64,000 nt of DNA from Megalonaias nervosa (Eukaryota > Mollusca > Bivalvia > Unionida > Unionidae). The translations under genes were made by a program, and so were the position numbers. Positions 45,251 to 58,915 of the stretch are shown here, piece by piece; position 1 is the stretch's first letter; each line of letters begins with the position of its first letter. Location: the NCBI GenBank assembly GCA_016617855.1, contig JAECUM010010955.1, forward strand, positions 1 through 64,000. Reading direction: 5' to 3'. The notes beneath the pieces are model-generated. The model was not told where the DNA came from and searched no databases. It saw only the letters and a program-made list of their open reading frames with translations.

Positions 45251-46834
45251 GACAGCTTAATATCTGTGCAAAGTCTGTGTATCATCAAAGTCCTCAAAGA
45301 TCCTTTTGGTTCTCCATGAAGCACTGATCAAAAATATTTGTTAAAATTTTTTTTGTTAAATTAAAAATCCCCCAACAAAATATTACTTTTAGGCCCCAGA
45401 ATACAGTTATATGGTTTTGGTCAGTGCTTCATTGGAGATGTAAACATGATTCATATGATAATGGAATGTTCAGTTGGACCTTCAGCTGGACAGAATAACC
45501 GTGTTTGAAGCCAGTCAGTCTTCTAGAATATATCTGTGTCTAGTTAGACTATTATTGTTGTTGATCTGTTTGTCATTGGTATAAATTGCTTAAAATATGA
45601 GACAATCTGCAAGATCTCAAATCTGTTATTGTTATGTTATAGTGACTCAGACATACCAAAATTAGGTTGCTGTCACATAATTTTCAGACATGAGTGACTT
45701 TTGTTATGCTTTCATGAAAATTGGTACATGACAACCTTGATAACTTATGCCGGAATAGCTCATGCACCTGCTGATAAACCGGGGGGGAGGGGCGCAGTCT
45801 GGATCCCATTTTTTTCCCTAATAAATGCCAAAAGAATTTACCTTTGTTGAACATGAAGAAAATTGCAATCAAAATGAAACCCTGATATAATGCTCATTTT
45901 ATCATTGAAATCGTTGTGTTGAATCAACATTGTGTAATTCTCAACTTGATAATATGAAGTCCTATATTTTGTTCCATTTTCTTTACAAAATTATTCTCAG
46001 TACACTGTAAATAACAGTCATTGATAAAAGTTCGATTAGTGAAAATGTCAGTAATGGCTGCCAGTGGCAGTACTTTAAGAAAGAAATAGCAGTGAAGTAA
46101 GTTTTGTAAAGAGAAATTTGTGTTTTAGTTGTATATTTTAATTTGGTTTCAGTGTAATCATCATAAATGTGATATGCCCTCTTGCATTCAAATGTGAACA
46201 ATCTCAACTGACCATCATAGCTGCGTACGAGGGAATTTCTGTGAGAACTTAATGAACTGCTGACTCTTTTGATCACTGATTTGCAGGCATATTTGTTGTA
46301 CTGTTACTCTCATTTTAAAGCAGACCAATTATCAGATTAATGGTGTCTTTTGTATAAAGTGAGATAAAGGGAATAAATGAAAAAGTTTAAAGGCATGTTA
46401 ATCCTAATGGCGGTTTTGGTCACGGTTGTGTGTTAGGTCAGCTCGTTTCAATTGACCACTCAAACACTCTTATAAATATTACTGGTTAAGTAAAAATGAG
46501 GGACATTGGCCGGTTGTCGTCCCAATCTGTATTTTTAGATGGCTTTTGATGTTATCTCACATTGTGGGTCTCTTGTTGTACAGTAAGCATTTGCCATTTG
46601 AATAACGAAAAGTATTTATTCATGCCTGAAATGACATGTGACATGCCAAACTGTTTGCAGTAGGGTGGGTATATCTTTCCTTAAAATAAAGAACATCGTA
46701 ATGCGTGGATAAATGCCATAAGGAGTGGCAGAGCAGTATTTAAAATGTGGTCATTACCAAGCAAATTTAGCTACATTTGCAAGCAACATTTTACCAAAGA
46801 TGACCACGAAACTGTAACCTATCATGGTAGGTTT

Positions 46835-49800
46835 ATTAAATTTTGTTTTGGTGGTGCTCTACAGTTTCGTATTTTGCATAGGGTTAGAATTTTAAAGAAA
46901 AAGAATTCCCCCTGATTTCCTCACTAGTTATACTGGCTATTTGAAAAAGACCTTGTATATCTTAGGTATTGTTCAAAGAACCTTTAATTCCCTTTATTTT
47001 GGTGTATGATTGATAGGTGTAATATGGGTTATAGAGTATACAGCTTGGCCTTACTCCAGATGTGCACCTTTCAAAAAAGTGCTAGCTCCACTTGGTCATT
47101 TTCACTTCCTGAACTTCAGAGGTAAATTGAAACAAAAAGAGCCGATAACTTTTTTTACATTTTATATATTTGGTAATTCATTCATTGCACTTTCAGAAGC
47201 TGGTAATGTCTAGTCTGGTAAAATTCATTTTCCCTATTTTAATAGCTGCTAAGGATAGTGTACTTTAGACAAATTCAGTCTGATTTTTGGAGCACAAGGG
47301 AGCAGTCATTTTAGTTAGCAGTGTGCTAAGATCATTTAAAATTTCCAAAAGTACAATATCCAAAGAAATGTCAGTCCCATTACATCAAAGTAGCATAAAG
47401 GTATGCCAACATTCTCTCCACTGTACATGTTTTAAATGCAAACAACTTCACCTTACATAACGTCACTCTCTCAAAAGTACATAATAACTGGTGAGCATAA
47501 AGAGCACATAGGTATTATTATTGTATGGTTTAATTTTGATTGTATGGCTGAAATATTTAAGTTGCAAGCATCAAAACAGTCCTTTTGAATAATTCTCCTG
47601 TATTTCCCCTCTCAGAACAGTATTTATTAGTGTCCGAGTCTCAAACAGGTACAGCCCCCCCCCCCCCATGATAAAAAGTGATCTATTTTAAAAACGCGCA
47701 TTGCATTTTGTCAACATAGCAACCAGTGTTATTCTGATAGACAGGAACATGAAACTAGCCATAATTATTCCTGAGATGTCAACAATAAATTTTACAGTTT
47801 GAAAAGGGATGGAACAGGTGAGGTTTATATAGGTCAAAGGTCCAAGGGTACAGTATTAGCTTATTGTTTAATATGGAAGAAAGTAAATTTGCTTTGCCAT
47901 CATTTATTTTTTAATTTCATTGTAAATAAATGAAAAGAAACATTTTCAATATATATTTCTTTTACTTAATGCAACAGTTTTAAATTTAAGTTGACTTTAT
48001 TCCTATATTCTAAGACTTCTAATTTCCCCATAATTAAGGTCACTACTCACACAAATATGCCTCATGGCAAATTATGTAAGCAAGAGCAAAATAAGTATAA
48101 TTAGCTTATTTTCATGCATAAAATCAATGTTAAGGTACCATTTTATTCAGAACATCATACATAATAATATGAAAATAAGAAAAATAATTGCATAAATTTT
48201 TATATTTGTTTTAAGGTGGCGCTCTACAGTTTCATATTTTGCATAGGGTTAGAATTTTAAAGAAAAAGAATTCCCCCTGGTTTCCTCACTAGTTATACTG
48301 GCTATTTAATAAAGACCTTGTATATCTTAGGTATTGTTAAAAGAACCTTTAATTCCCTTTATTTTGGTGTATGATTGATAGGTGTAATATGGGTTATAGA
48401 GTATACAGCTTGGCCTTACTCCAGATGTGCACCTTTCAAAAAAGTGCTAGCTCCACTTGGTCATTTTCACTTCCTGAACTTCAGAGGTAAATTGTAAAAA
48501 AAAGAGCTGATAACTTTTTTACATTTTATATATTTGGTAATTCATTCATTGCACTTTCAGAAGCTGGTAATGTCTAGTCTGGTAAAATTCATTTTCCCTA
48601 TTTTAATAGCTGCTAAGGATAGTGTACTTTAGACAAATTCAGGCTGATTTTTGGAGCACAAGGGAGCAGTCATTTTAGTTAGCAGTGTGCTAAGATCATT
48701 TAAAATTTCCAAAAGTACAATATCCAAAGAAATGTCAGTCCCATTACATCAAAGTAGCATAAAGGTATGCCAACATTCTCTCCACTGTACATGTTTTAAA
48801 TGCAAACAACTTCACCTTACATAACGTCACTCTCTCAAAAGTACATAATAACTGGTGAGCATAAAGAGCACATAGGTATTATTATTGTATGGTTTAATTT
48901 TGATTGTATGGCTGAAATATTTAAGTTGCAAGCATCAAAACAGTCCTTTTGAATAATTCTCCTGTATTTCCCCTCTCAGAACAGTATTTATTAGTGTCAG
49001 AGTCTCAAACAGGTACAGCCCCCCCCCCCTTATGATAAAAAGTGAGCTATTTTAAAAACGCGCATTGCATTTTGTCAACATAGCAACCAGTGTTATTCTG
49101 ATAGACAGGAACATGAAACTAGCCATAATTATTCCTGAGATGTCAACAATAAATTTTACAGTTTGAAAAGGGATGGAACAGGTGAGGTTTATATAGGTCA
49201 AAGGTCCAAGGGTACAGTATTAGCTTATTGTTTAATATGGAAGAAAGTAAATTTGCTTTGCCATCATTTATTTTTTAATTTCATTGTAAATAAATGAAAA
49301 GAAACATTTTCAATATATATTTCTTTTACTTAATGCAACAGTTTTAAATTTAAGTTGACTTTATTCCTATATTCTAAGACTTCTAATTTCCCCATAATTA
49401 AGGTCACTACTCACACAAATATGCCTCATGGCAAATTATATAAGCAAGAGCAAAATAAGCATAATCAGCTTATTTTCATGCATAAAATCAATGTTAAGGT
49501 ACTGTTTTATTCAGAACATCATACATAATACTATGAAAATAAGAAAAATAATTGCATAAATTTTTATATTTGTTTTAAGGTGGCGCTCTACAATTTCGTA
49601 TTTTGCATAGGGTTAGAATTTTCAAGAAAAAGAATTCCCCCGGGTTTCCTCACTAGTTATACTGGCTATTTAAAAAAGACCTTGTATATCTTAGGTATTG
49701 TTAAAAGAACCTTTAATTCCCTTTATTTTGGTGTATGATTGATAGGTGTAATATGGGTTATAGAGTATACAGCTTGGCCTTACTCCAGATGTGCACCTTT

Positions 49801-51827
49801 CAAAAAAGTGCTAGCTCCACTTGGTCATTTTCACTTCCTGAACTTCAGAGGTAAATTGAAACAAAAAGAGCTGATAACTTTTTTTACATTTTATATATTT
49901 GGTAATTCATTCATTGCACTTTCAGAAGCTGGTATTGTCTAGTCTGGTAAAATTCATTTTCCCTATTTTAATAGCTGCTATGGATAGTGTACTTTAGACA
50001 AATTCAGGCTGATTTTTGGAGCACAAGGGAGCAGTCATTTTAGTTAGCAGTGTGCTAAGATCATTTAAAATTTCCAAAAAGTACAATATCCAAAGAAATG
50101 TCAGTCACATTACATCAAAGTAGCATAAAGGTATGCCAACATTCTCTCCACTGTGCATGTTTTAAATGCAAACAACTTCACCTTACATACGTCACTCTCT
50201 CAAAAGTACATCATAACTGGTGAGCGCCCGCATAAAGAGCACATAGATATTATTATTGTATGATTTAATTTTGATTGTATGGCTGAAATATTTAAGTCGC
50301 AAGCATCAAAACAGTCCTTTTGAATAATTCTCCTGTATTTCCCCTCTCAGAACTGTGTTTATTAGTGTCAGAGTCTCAAACAGGTACAGCCCCCTACTCC
50401 ACCTTATGATAAAAAGTGAGCTATTTTAAAAACGCGCATTGCATATTGTCAACATAGCAATCAGTGTTATTCTGATAGGCAGGAACATGAAACTAGCCAT
50501 AATTATTCCTGAGATGTCAACAATAAATTTTACAGTTTGAAAAGGGATGGAACAGGTGAGGTTCATAAAGGTCAAAGGTCAAAGGGTACAATATTAGCTT
50601 ATTGTTTAATATGGAAGAAAGTAAATTTGCTTTGTCATCATTAATTTTTTAATTTCATTGCAAACAAATGAAAAGAAACATTTTCAATATATATTTCTTT
50701 TACTTAATGCAACAGTTTTAAATTTAAGTTGACTTTATTCCTATATTCTAAGACTTCTAATTTCCCCATAATTAAGGTCACTACTCACACAAATATGCCT
50801 CATGGCAAATTATGTAAGCAAGAGCAAAATAAACATAATTAGCTTATTTTCATGCATAAAATCAATGTTAAGGTACCATTTTATTCAGAACCTCATACAT
50901 AATAATATCAAAATAAGAAAAATAATTGCATAAATTTTTATATTTGTTTTAAGGTGGCTCTCTACAGTTTCATATTTTGTATAGGGTTGGAATTTTAAAG
51001 AAAAAGAATTCCCCCAGGTTTCCTCACTAGTTATACTGGCTATTTAAAAAAGACCTTGTATATCTTAGGTATTGGTCAAAGAACCTTTAATTCCCTTTAT
51101 TTCGGTGTATGAGTGATGGGTGTAATATGGGTTATAGAGTATACAGCTTGGCCTTACTCCAGATGTGCACCTTTCAAAAAAGTGCTAGCTCCACTTGGTC
51201 ATTTTCACTTCCTGAACTTCAGAGGTAAATTGAAACAAAAAGAGCCGATAACTTTTTTTACATTTTATATATTTGGTAATTCATTCATTGCACTTTCAGA
51301 AGCTGGTATTGTCTAGTCTGGCAAAATTCATTTTCCCTATTTTAATAGCTGCTAAGGATAGTGTACTTTTAGACAAATTCAGGTTGATTTTTGGAGCACA
51401 AGGGAGCAGTCATTTTAGTTAGCAGTGTGCTAAGATCATTTAAAATTTCCAAAAGTACAATATCCAAAGAAATGTCAGTCCCATTACATCAAAGTAGCAT
51501 AAAGGTATGCCAACATTCTCTCCACTGTACATGTTTTAAATGCAAACAACTTCACCTTACATACGTCACTCTCTCAAAAGTACATAATAACTGGTGAGCG
51601 CCCCCTTTAATGCACAAGGGAGCAGTCATTTTAGTTAGCAGTGTGCTAAGATCATTTAAAATTTCCAAAAGTACAATATCCAAAGAAATGTCAGTCCCAT
51701 TACATCAAAGTAGCATAAAGGTATGCCAACATTCTCTCCACTGTGCATGTTTTAAATGCAAACAACTTCACCTTACATACGTCACTCTCTCAAAAGTACA
51801 TAATAACTGGTGAGCGCCCCTTTTAAT
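46835..51827 (+). repeat. 1.37-kb tandem array, three full units plus a partial one
   Basis: The block GGTGG(C/T)GCTCTACA starts units at 46850, 48215, 49579 and 50953 (spacing about 1364-1374 bp). Identity between units is very high by eye, including a poly-C run (47656, 49021) and a GCGCATTGCATxTTGTCAAC block. The fourth unit stops after about 650 bp, and its last 216 bp (51396-51611) are repeated once more (51612-51827). Recurrent 67-codon ORFs are by-products of the repeat. Confidence 0.95.
50953..51606. mobile_element. TTAA-flanked MITE candidate (piggyBac-like), unit 4
   Basis: The 654-bp segment is flanked by TTAA on both sides (50949-50952 and 51607-51610). Its ends form a short inverted repeat, best seen in units 2-3 as GGTGGCGCTCTACAG on the left against the complement of CTGGTGAGCGCCCCC on the right. 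TTAA target sites are typical of piggyBac elements. In units 1-3 the right TTAA is lost and the segment runs into a 715-bp spacer that starts CATAAAGAGCACATAG. Confidence 0.55.
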
Positions 51828-51884
51828 GATAAAACTTTTTCGTCATTCTACAATGTTATCATCATGAACATGAAGTAGTGACCA

Positions 51885-52110
51885 TAAATAGTCATACTAA
51901 TAATAATTATAATAATAATAAGAAGAAGAATAACAATAGCAAAAACAAACATTAACACATGCAATTTTGACAAAAATACAGGGATAATAATAATAATACT
52001 AATAATCTTATTTTTATTATTATTATTATTATCAATACAGAAGATAATAGGAGCACTGGAACAATAACAACAATAACAATAATATAAATAATAACATTGT
52101 ATTTGGTGTA
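51885..52110. repeat. AT-rich simple-sequence region (TAA/TTA)n
   Basis: The stretch is a mix of ATA, AAT and AAG trinucleotide runs on both strands. Confidence 0.8.
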
Positions 52111-53534
52111 AATTTCAATGTCAGTGTGATGCTGTGTGTTTTGGTACAAACAGTAAAAAACAATACAAGAATGTGATTACAAGTTATGCAAGTCAATATC
52201 TATAAAGTGAAATCTTGTTTTGATGATGGATGTATACATAAAACATACTTGAGACAGGAAGATAAATTAACAGTTAAGTTATTAAAAACACTTTGAACAC
52301 AAAAGACCATTGAAATTCCAAGATACAAAATTCATGATACAAGAAATTTATTTAATGATTGTAGACTAGAAAACATAAAAACACTAACTCTGGGCAAGCT
52401 GTTATACATATATAAACAAATTTAAACACATTCATACTGTGACTGATCAGTTTGACCCTTTAATGTATATGTCTATAATATAGGTAACTTGCTTTTTCAC
52501 TGATGCACGACAAGCACTGTTTAGAAAGTATGAGTATCGGTTGAACATAGATGAAGTAAACCTGAATTGCAAGGGACCTACTTGACTAAGTGCCACCTTC
52601 GATATCAGGGGAAGTAACTAACTGATGTCCCCATTAAGCTACCTTAAATTATCATAGTCGTTCACAAATGTGATCAAAGATAGTAAGGCAGCCAAGGGAA
52701 AAGAGTACCTGGTGGATTCAGAGCTTTTGCTTGAGAGATACAGTTCATTATGGAGAAGTGAGTTTCAAAGTTTGTAGTTTGAAATTACTGAATTCGTACT
52801 CAGAGATCAAGATTTGACTAATAAAACATTTTTAAAAATCGAGTTTCAACTTTGAGTTTTTGCACGAAACAAAAGTCTACTTTTTCAACAAAAGGATCTT
52901 GTTTTGTTGTGCAAAAAGGGTCACATAATATGCACGGTTTTTAAGGTACATGAGTCACACCTGTATGTGACATGTTGAAACCTCTTGTAATTGTTTTCCA
53001 CGATTGGTTATCTTGAAAATAAAGGTATTTTAAAACTAAAAGCAAACAGTTTTATTAGAAAAGGTTGTTTAGTGACAATTATTCTGAACAGAATTATAAA
53101 ATGAGTATTCAGCCATTAAACAGTGCTACTTCCCTCCCCCTCCACAGTCATCTCGATGTCTAGCTGTGATGGTACCCTCTTAATTTTTTCACAGGTCCCT
53201 TGGTAACTTGTGCCCTCGCTTATAGTCTGATACAAGTATTTGGACCTTTTTGTGTGCAAGTTACCAAGGGAGAGGTGTACATGGTTGCATCTCAAGAATA
53301 ACTTAGTCATACCAAAATGTTGTCACTGATGACAGTTTTTATAGTTGAGTGACATATTTTCATTGCTTCATTTTTTATATGCCTATTATCATGAACATAC
53401 ATGGATGAAAATTGCTATATAATGCATTTCAACAAGAATAACTTGCCATACCAAAATTATGTCAGAGTGAGTTAATTTTCATGCTTGAGTGAGTTTGTGT
53501 TTTCATCCATTGGTTCTCGACATCCCTAATATGG

Positions 53535-53785
53535 GCCTGGGGTAGTGGAGGGGTTGAAGGAGCTTGCCTTTACCAATCACTGCTATTTCACCTGTGTCTG
53601 TATGGGTTCAAGTCTTAGGCTTAGCCAGTGTGCTTATGTGAGAAAGCCTGATAGTAACTTCCTTTGGATCGGTGGTTCTACCCATGGTTTTGTGGGGCTC
53701 TTCTTCCACCAAATAAACTGGCCACAATGTATAGTCTTTCATGTGCTGAAAAATGACATTAAACCCATGATAATAATAACATCCT
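53535..53785 (+). mobile_element. tRNA-headed SINE, family S1 (copy 5)
   Basis: The most diverged plus-strand copy: GGGTTCAAGTCTTAGG (B box), GGATCGGTGGTTCTACCC, ACTGGCCACAATGTATAG and ATTAAACCCATGATAATAAT. Confidence 0.75.
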
Positions 53786-54214
53786 CAATTTCTTGGACTT
53801 TATTTTACCTATGCTTACGAGAACTGGTAGAGTAGCTTGGCCATACAAAAACTAGGCCACTGTGATATATTTCGCATGCTTCAGTAATCATTCATTATAC
53901 CCTAAATATATATTGGATCCCCTTTTACCTACGCCTGAAAATTGGTATTTGGATGCATTTCAACAAGAGTAGTTAAATCATACCAAAATAGGTCATATTG
54001 ATTTAATTTTTTTGTGCTCAACTGACATGCTTTTTCATTTATCCTTTTCTTATGACCCTGATATCATGGATCGTAGTTTACATATGGCAATGAAAATTGT
54101 TGTGTTGATGCATTTCATGAGGAGTAAATCAACCATGCCAGAGCTGGGTCACTGTGACCTAATTTTCATGCTTGTGTGACTTGTTTATTTTCAGCTATTT
54201 GTTCATTACTCACT

Positions 54215-54365
54215 GCCAAAAGGGTGTTGGTTCCAATCCTACAATCAGTTCATTGAGGGTCAGCTATTGATGTGTGTCGTTAGGCAAGGCATTTTATTCC
54301 ATTTGGTTCAGTACTACTTAACCTACTTGTGTTGCTGTGCTGTAAAGCACCAAACCAAATCAATA
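54215..54365 (+). mobile_element. SINE core remnant
   Basis: A GGTTCCAATCC B-box-like start is followed by GTGTCGTTAGGCAAGGCAT, the same core as the element at 35440-35860, and ends in GTAAAGCACCAAACC. Confidence 0.5.
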
Positions 54366-55616
54366 TCTTGGACTTTCTTACACCAACACTAAAACCATTA
54401 TGTAGATTCATCTCAAGAAGAGTAACTCAAGCATATTAAAACTTTGTCATTGTACCTAATTGTATGTGTGAACAGTGTTTCCTTAAGCCGCACTATTGAA
54501 TCTTTATTTTACTGTAAATTTTGAATTGCCACTTATAAACATGGGCAGATTATCATAAAAGTCACACAGAAATAACCATCTATATCATTGTTATTTTGTG
54601 ATTTGTTCCATCAGATGCTAGTAGCAAAAGTGATAGTTCAGCTGATTAAGTGTAAAGACAAGAAAATGGATAAAATCATGCTGTTTACAACACAAATTAA
54701 AAAGGTTGATTTTATAATGAACAAAATGATTAACTAGATCTAATTTTTTTAACAACTTTGCACCAATTTAAAAGAAAACGCCCATGTCAGAGCTACAGAT
54801 GTCAAAGCACTGTTACTTTAATTCTAATGTATCTGGTCTGTAGAAATTGTTGTATTGAATAACAACATGTGATATGTGATAATAATAATATAAAATAGTA
54901 TGAATGTAATGTTGTATTTCATATACAACCATTAACTTCTTGTATATGTTCATAATTATTGTAATGTAATATTCAATTAATAAATAAAACAATAAAAGAC
55001 AGTACCCTTTGAAAGTGTGGTCCCATAAGGTCAATACAGCAAACGCTTGGAGCCCCATTTCTTAGGGAGATGGAGAATTCACTGAGGAGTATTTTCAGCT
55101 GTTCATTTGTTACACACTGAACAAGTTTGACCTTGTATAGTACAGTTATTATTTATATCTGGATGCATCTCAGTGCAGATATCTGGTGACAAATACATTA
55201 TGGTAAATATGTGAATTTCTGCATCCAGGAAACCTTTCAAATGAATATTGCAACAATGTAGTGGTGAAAGTGACATGTTTGGTTACGTAAACATGGATCG
55301 TCTCTACTGCATTCTAACCGGATATTGTAATCACACACATTGGACATTATGTGTTGAAAAATGATTTTGTCTGTGTAAAATGTTCTGTTCATTGCGAAGG
55401 TTGCTTGTTCTTTGACTATAGATTGTAAGAAAAGTATAATCCACTTTTAAACGTTAATACTATTTTAACTTTTTTCGGGACTATTTTTTGTGCACAACAA
55501 ATGAAAGGTGCAAAGTCTGTCAGAATGAACGAAAGTATTCATTCTCGCCAAGGCTCGCAAAAGCTGGACATTAAACTTGTTTCATAAATTCAATATTAAA
55601 TCATTACCCATTCGAG

Positions 55617-55617
<1 letters not shown>

Positions 55618-55686
<69 letters not shown>
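55618..55686. repeat. (TC)n(TA)n microsatellite
   Basis: A TC run of about 35 bp passes directly into a TA run that borders a CAGGGGTCA inverted repeat end. Confidence 0.95.
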
Positions 55687-55688
<2 letters not shown>

Positions 55689-56439
55689 GGGGTCATGCTA
55701 CCAGGTGAAGTGGCCGACTAAGTGGCCTAGAAAAATTTTAGAGGAATATTGAAGGACCGTCCTTTTTTAGATGCTGCCTCGCCTTGTCCAAGTTAATTCT
55801 GATGGTCTTTTTTGCTCAAGGTGAAGTGTAGGCTTCAAGCCATCAAACAGTTGGTGTTGATATCAATTACGCTGACAAACAAACTCCTGCACATTCACAG
55901 GCATGTGTTTTGATAGCCGATTGACCATTGACCCGTTCCCGAGGAAGTTAGCAACTATTACTGCCCGATTTCCACAAGTTAATTTTTGATGACAAAACCA
56001 TACAAAATTGTGTTTCAAAACTTAAACTTATTTAACTAGCAGTTTGTGATTTAAGAATAGAATCGGTAACACGAATGTTTTAATTGCCGCGCGTACACAT
56101 TATTTTCTTCATAAAAATCAGTTTGGAACTGTAAGTGATCCACCAACCGATCAAGTCATGGGCAAATAGGCTAATGGCAGACATTGCCAAGTCTGGGAAG
56201 TACCGCTTTATTAGATTGTCTCTTTTCATAAACCATTGGGCAAATATATTCAGGAAATATATTTCGTAGAAAGCAGAGTCTAAATATTACATTATTGAAG
56301 ATTTAGTTTTAAATGCTATTATGTATGTTAGAAACATACGGGACAGTGCTATGTTGTGGAATTCAATAGATGCTGTAAGGTCAAGGTTGTATTCCGAGTT
56401 CGCAAATTTTTGTGAAAATATGAAGAAAAAACACTTTGA

Positions 56440-56530
56440 AGCTGTTTAACCAATGCCTAACATTATACCAAGTACGTAGACAATTAACAAAACCTTATAC
56501 CAAGTACGTAGACAATTAACAAAACCTTAT
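56440..56530 (+). repeat. Direct duplication of about 40 bp
   Basis: CCAAGTACGTAGACAATTAA plus CAAAACCTTATA occurs twice in tandem. Confidence 0.85.
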
Positions 56531-57007
56531 ATTTGCAATCCTGTCAATGGACTGTTGTATTGAAGCTATAAAGTTAGTGGTTACATTAAGAAAACCCCTC
56601 TGTCTAAAAATAGATGCATTTGAATGTTTGTTGTGTTGATTCGGTTGAAAAAAGGGATTAGTTCATTCATATACTGACTTTTATTCATTAGTGTATTGTC
56701 TGTGAACAGTTACAGTAAAGTTTTATCAGCAACAAAAGAATTGGGATGAACAGTATGATCTGAAAGACCTGTGCATTTGCTCACATGTACATGGCACAGG
56801 GGTTGTTTTAAACAAGTTTAGAAATCTTTTCATAACTTTATAACTTTTTTTTTTATAACAAGAACAATTCTTGATTAAGGGTAGTTGATCAAGCATTTGT
56901 ACTACTCGAAAATAAATTATTGCTTCAAACCAATGTTAAATGCAAATATGCATACTGGGAAATAGAGGGCATAATTCAAATTAGGGAATGAAAACAACAA
57001 ACACACA

Positions 57008-57008
<1 letters not shown>

Positions 57009-57070
<62 letters not shown>

Positions 57071-57173
57071 GGGTCAAGCTAGACTTAAATTTTAGGGAGA
57101 AGTGACTTCTCCTTATGGTCAGAACAGGGAGAAGTGGGAGCTAAACAGGGAGAAGTGAGACCAAAGCAAGAAA

Positions 57174-57224
<51 letters not shown>

Positions 57225-57255
57225 TATATACAGAGAGAGAGAGAGAGAGAGCTAG
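57009..57255. repeat. (TA)n and (GA)n runs around inverted-repeat unit B
   Basis: A TA run (57009-57067) precedes a unit of about 110 bp beginning CAGGGGTCAAGCTAGACTT (57068-57176), then TA and GA runs follow to 57255. Confidence 0.9.
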
Positions 57256-58804
57256 CTGCATTATCTTATTTTAATGATGTACTCAATTTCTCAGTATGCT
57301 TTTAACAGTTTTAAGCAATGCCTTATTTTCAAGTTTAAAAATATGTGTTATATCTTAGTATCAACATATTTTGTACGCTTATAAAAACTTTTATATTCAT
57401 ACCCATTCTATTCATACTTGTAGTGTATGTGTGTTTGAATTGAAGTAAATGCATTGTGTTTTGGCCATATGACTTAAAAAGCACATCAGAAGCTATACAT
57501 TGTAATTAATTTTAACTGATAGTAGTAACAAGATTAGAGTCTTGTAACTGCAAGTTGGTAAAAATGCTTAATAAACTACCACTTGATTATTTTATTTTCT
57601 ACAAGTTTTGTGTAAAATTGCAGTCAAAAAGATTTCAAGCATTCTTTGAAACAACCCCTAATACATGTACATAGGAATAAATGCACAAGTGACTTCAAAC
57701 CATACTCTTCGTCCTGATTTCATTGTTCCCGATTGCTGTAACTATTCATAGGCAACACACTGAAGCACTAAAGTCGATATATAACTCAGCTGGACCCTTT
57801 TTTTCCTCCAACCGAAAATCCAAGAATTCTACAGTGCGAGTGCATCTATTTTTAGAAAAAGGGCTTTTTTTTTTAATATAACTACTCACTTTCTTGCTTC
57901 GTTACAAAAATTCATTAATAGGACTGCATATTTATAGTTGTATTATTTGTCTACCTACTGGTAATAACGATATGCATTGGTTAAATAGTATTTGCTTCAT
58001 TACTATATATATTTTTCATATTTTCACGAAAATTAATTATGGTAAGTCAGAAAACAACCTTGACCTTGCAGCATTGTTTTGAATTCCACAACAGAGATTG
58101 TCACGTTTCTGACCTACATTATTAAATATTTAGGCTAAATTTCCTATCACATAATATTTAAACTTTGTTTTCATTATATTATATATTTTCCTGAACCTAT
58201 TTGCCCAATTATTTACGAATACAGACAGTTTAATGAAGTGGTATATCATATATGCAGCGATGTCCGCCATTACAAGTTCATTTATGGTTTCAAACTAATT
58301 TTATACAGAAAATACGCAAATATGGCTGTTAAAATCTCCATTTATTAAAAAAAGAAATAAATTAGAAAACGCTCCTCACCAATCATATTTTTAAAAGCAA
58401 ATTACTATTTGCATATTGATGTTTAAATTTCGAAACAGAATTTGGTATATTTTCATCATAGCACAGTGTGCCCAACTTCATGAAATCAAGCAGTGATATC
58501 TTGCTCCGGAAAGGGTTAATGGTCAGTTAGCTATTAAAACTTGCATGTGAATGTGCAAGAATTTCTTTGTCACCGTAAGCTGATTGGTATCAACACCACG
58601 TAAATACATTTGGCCTTGGGTTACAACAGTGCCAGAACTTGGCTACAGCGAGGGGGCATCTCAAAGTCGTAATCTACAGTCATTTTACGTCCGAAAAATC
58701 AGAGGGCGAAGTCATTTTCGCTTTCCTAACAGAAGAAGGCGAAGCTTACGTTTCACAGGCGACTTTTTCGCCCACTTCGCCTGGTAGCGTGACCCCTGAT
58801 ATAT

Positions 58805-58915
58805 ATATTGCGTGTCTTGCTTTGCTCCCACTTCTCCCTGTTTAGCTCTCACTTCTGCATGTTCTGTCCAAAAGAAGTCACTTCTCCCTAAAATTCAAGT
58901 CAAGCTTGACCCCTG
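58805..58915 (-). repeat. Second, inverted copy of unit B
   Basis: The reverse complement begins CAGGGGTCAAGCTTGACTTG and then AATTTTAGGGAGAAGTGAC and matches 57068-57176 to its end, where it again meets a TATATATA run. The two copies are 1.6 kb apart in opposite orientation. Confidence 0.85.

Larger units (their letters stand above)
55687..58798. mobile_element. hAT-like non-autonomous element A (3.1 kb), candidate
   Basis: The left end CAGGGGTCATGCTACCAGG continues TGAAGTGG; the right end is its inverted match (complement of CAGGGGTCACGCTACCAGG, ending at 58798). CAGGGG-type ends are typical of hAT elements. Both ends abut TA runs, so the 8-bp target duplication cannot be distinguished from the microsatellite. 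The right arm contains a 60-codon open stretch with no recognised domain. Confidence 0.5.

Noticed and set aside
47010..47213. 67-codon ORF repeated at 49739 and 51113
   Set aside because: The ORF recurs only because the 1.37-kb unit recurs. No domain or start context supports it.
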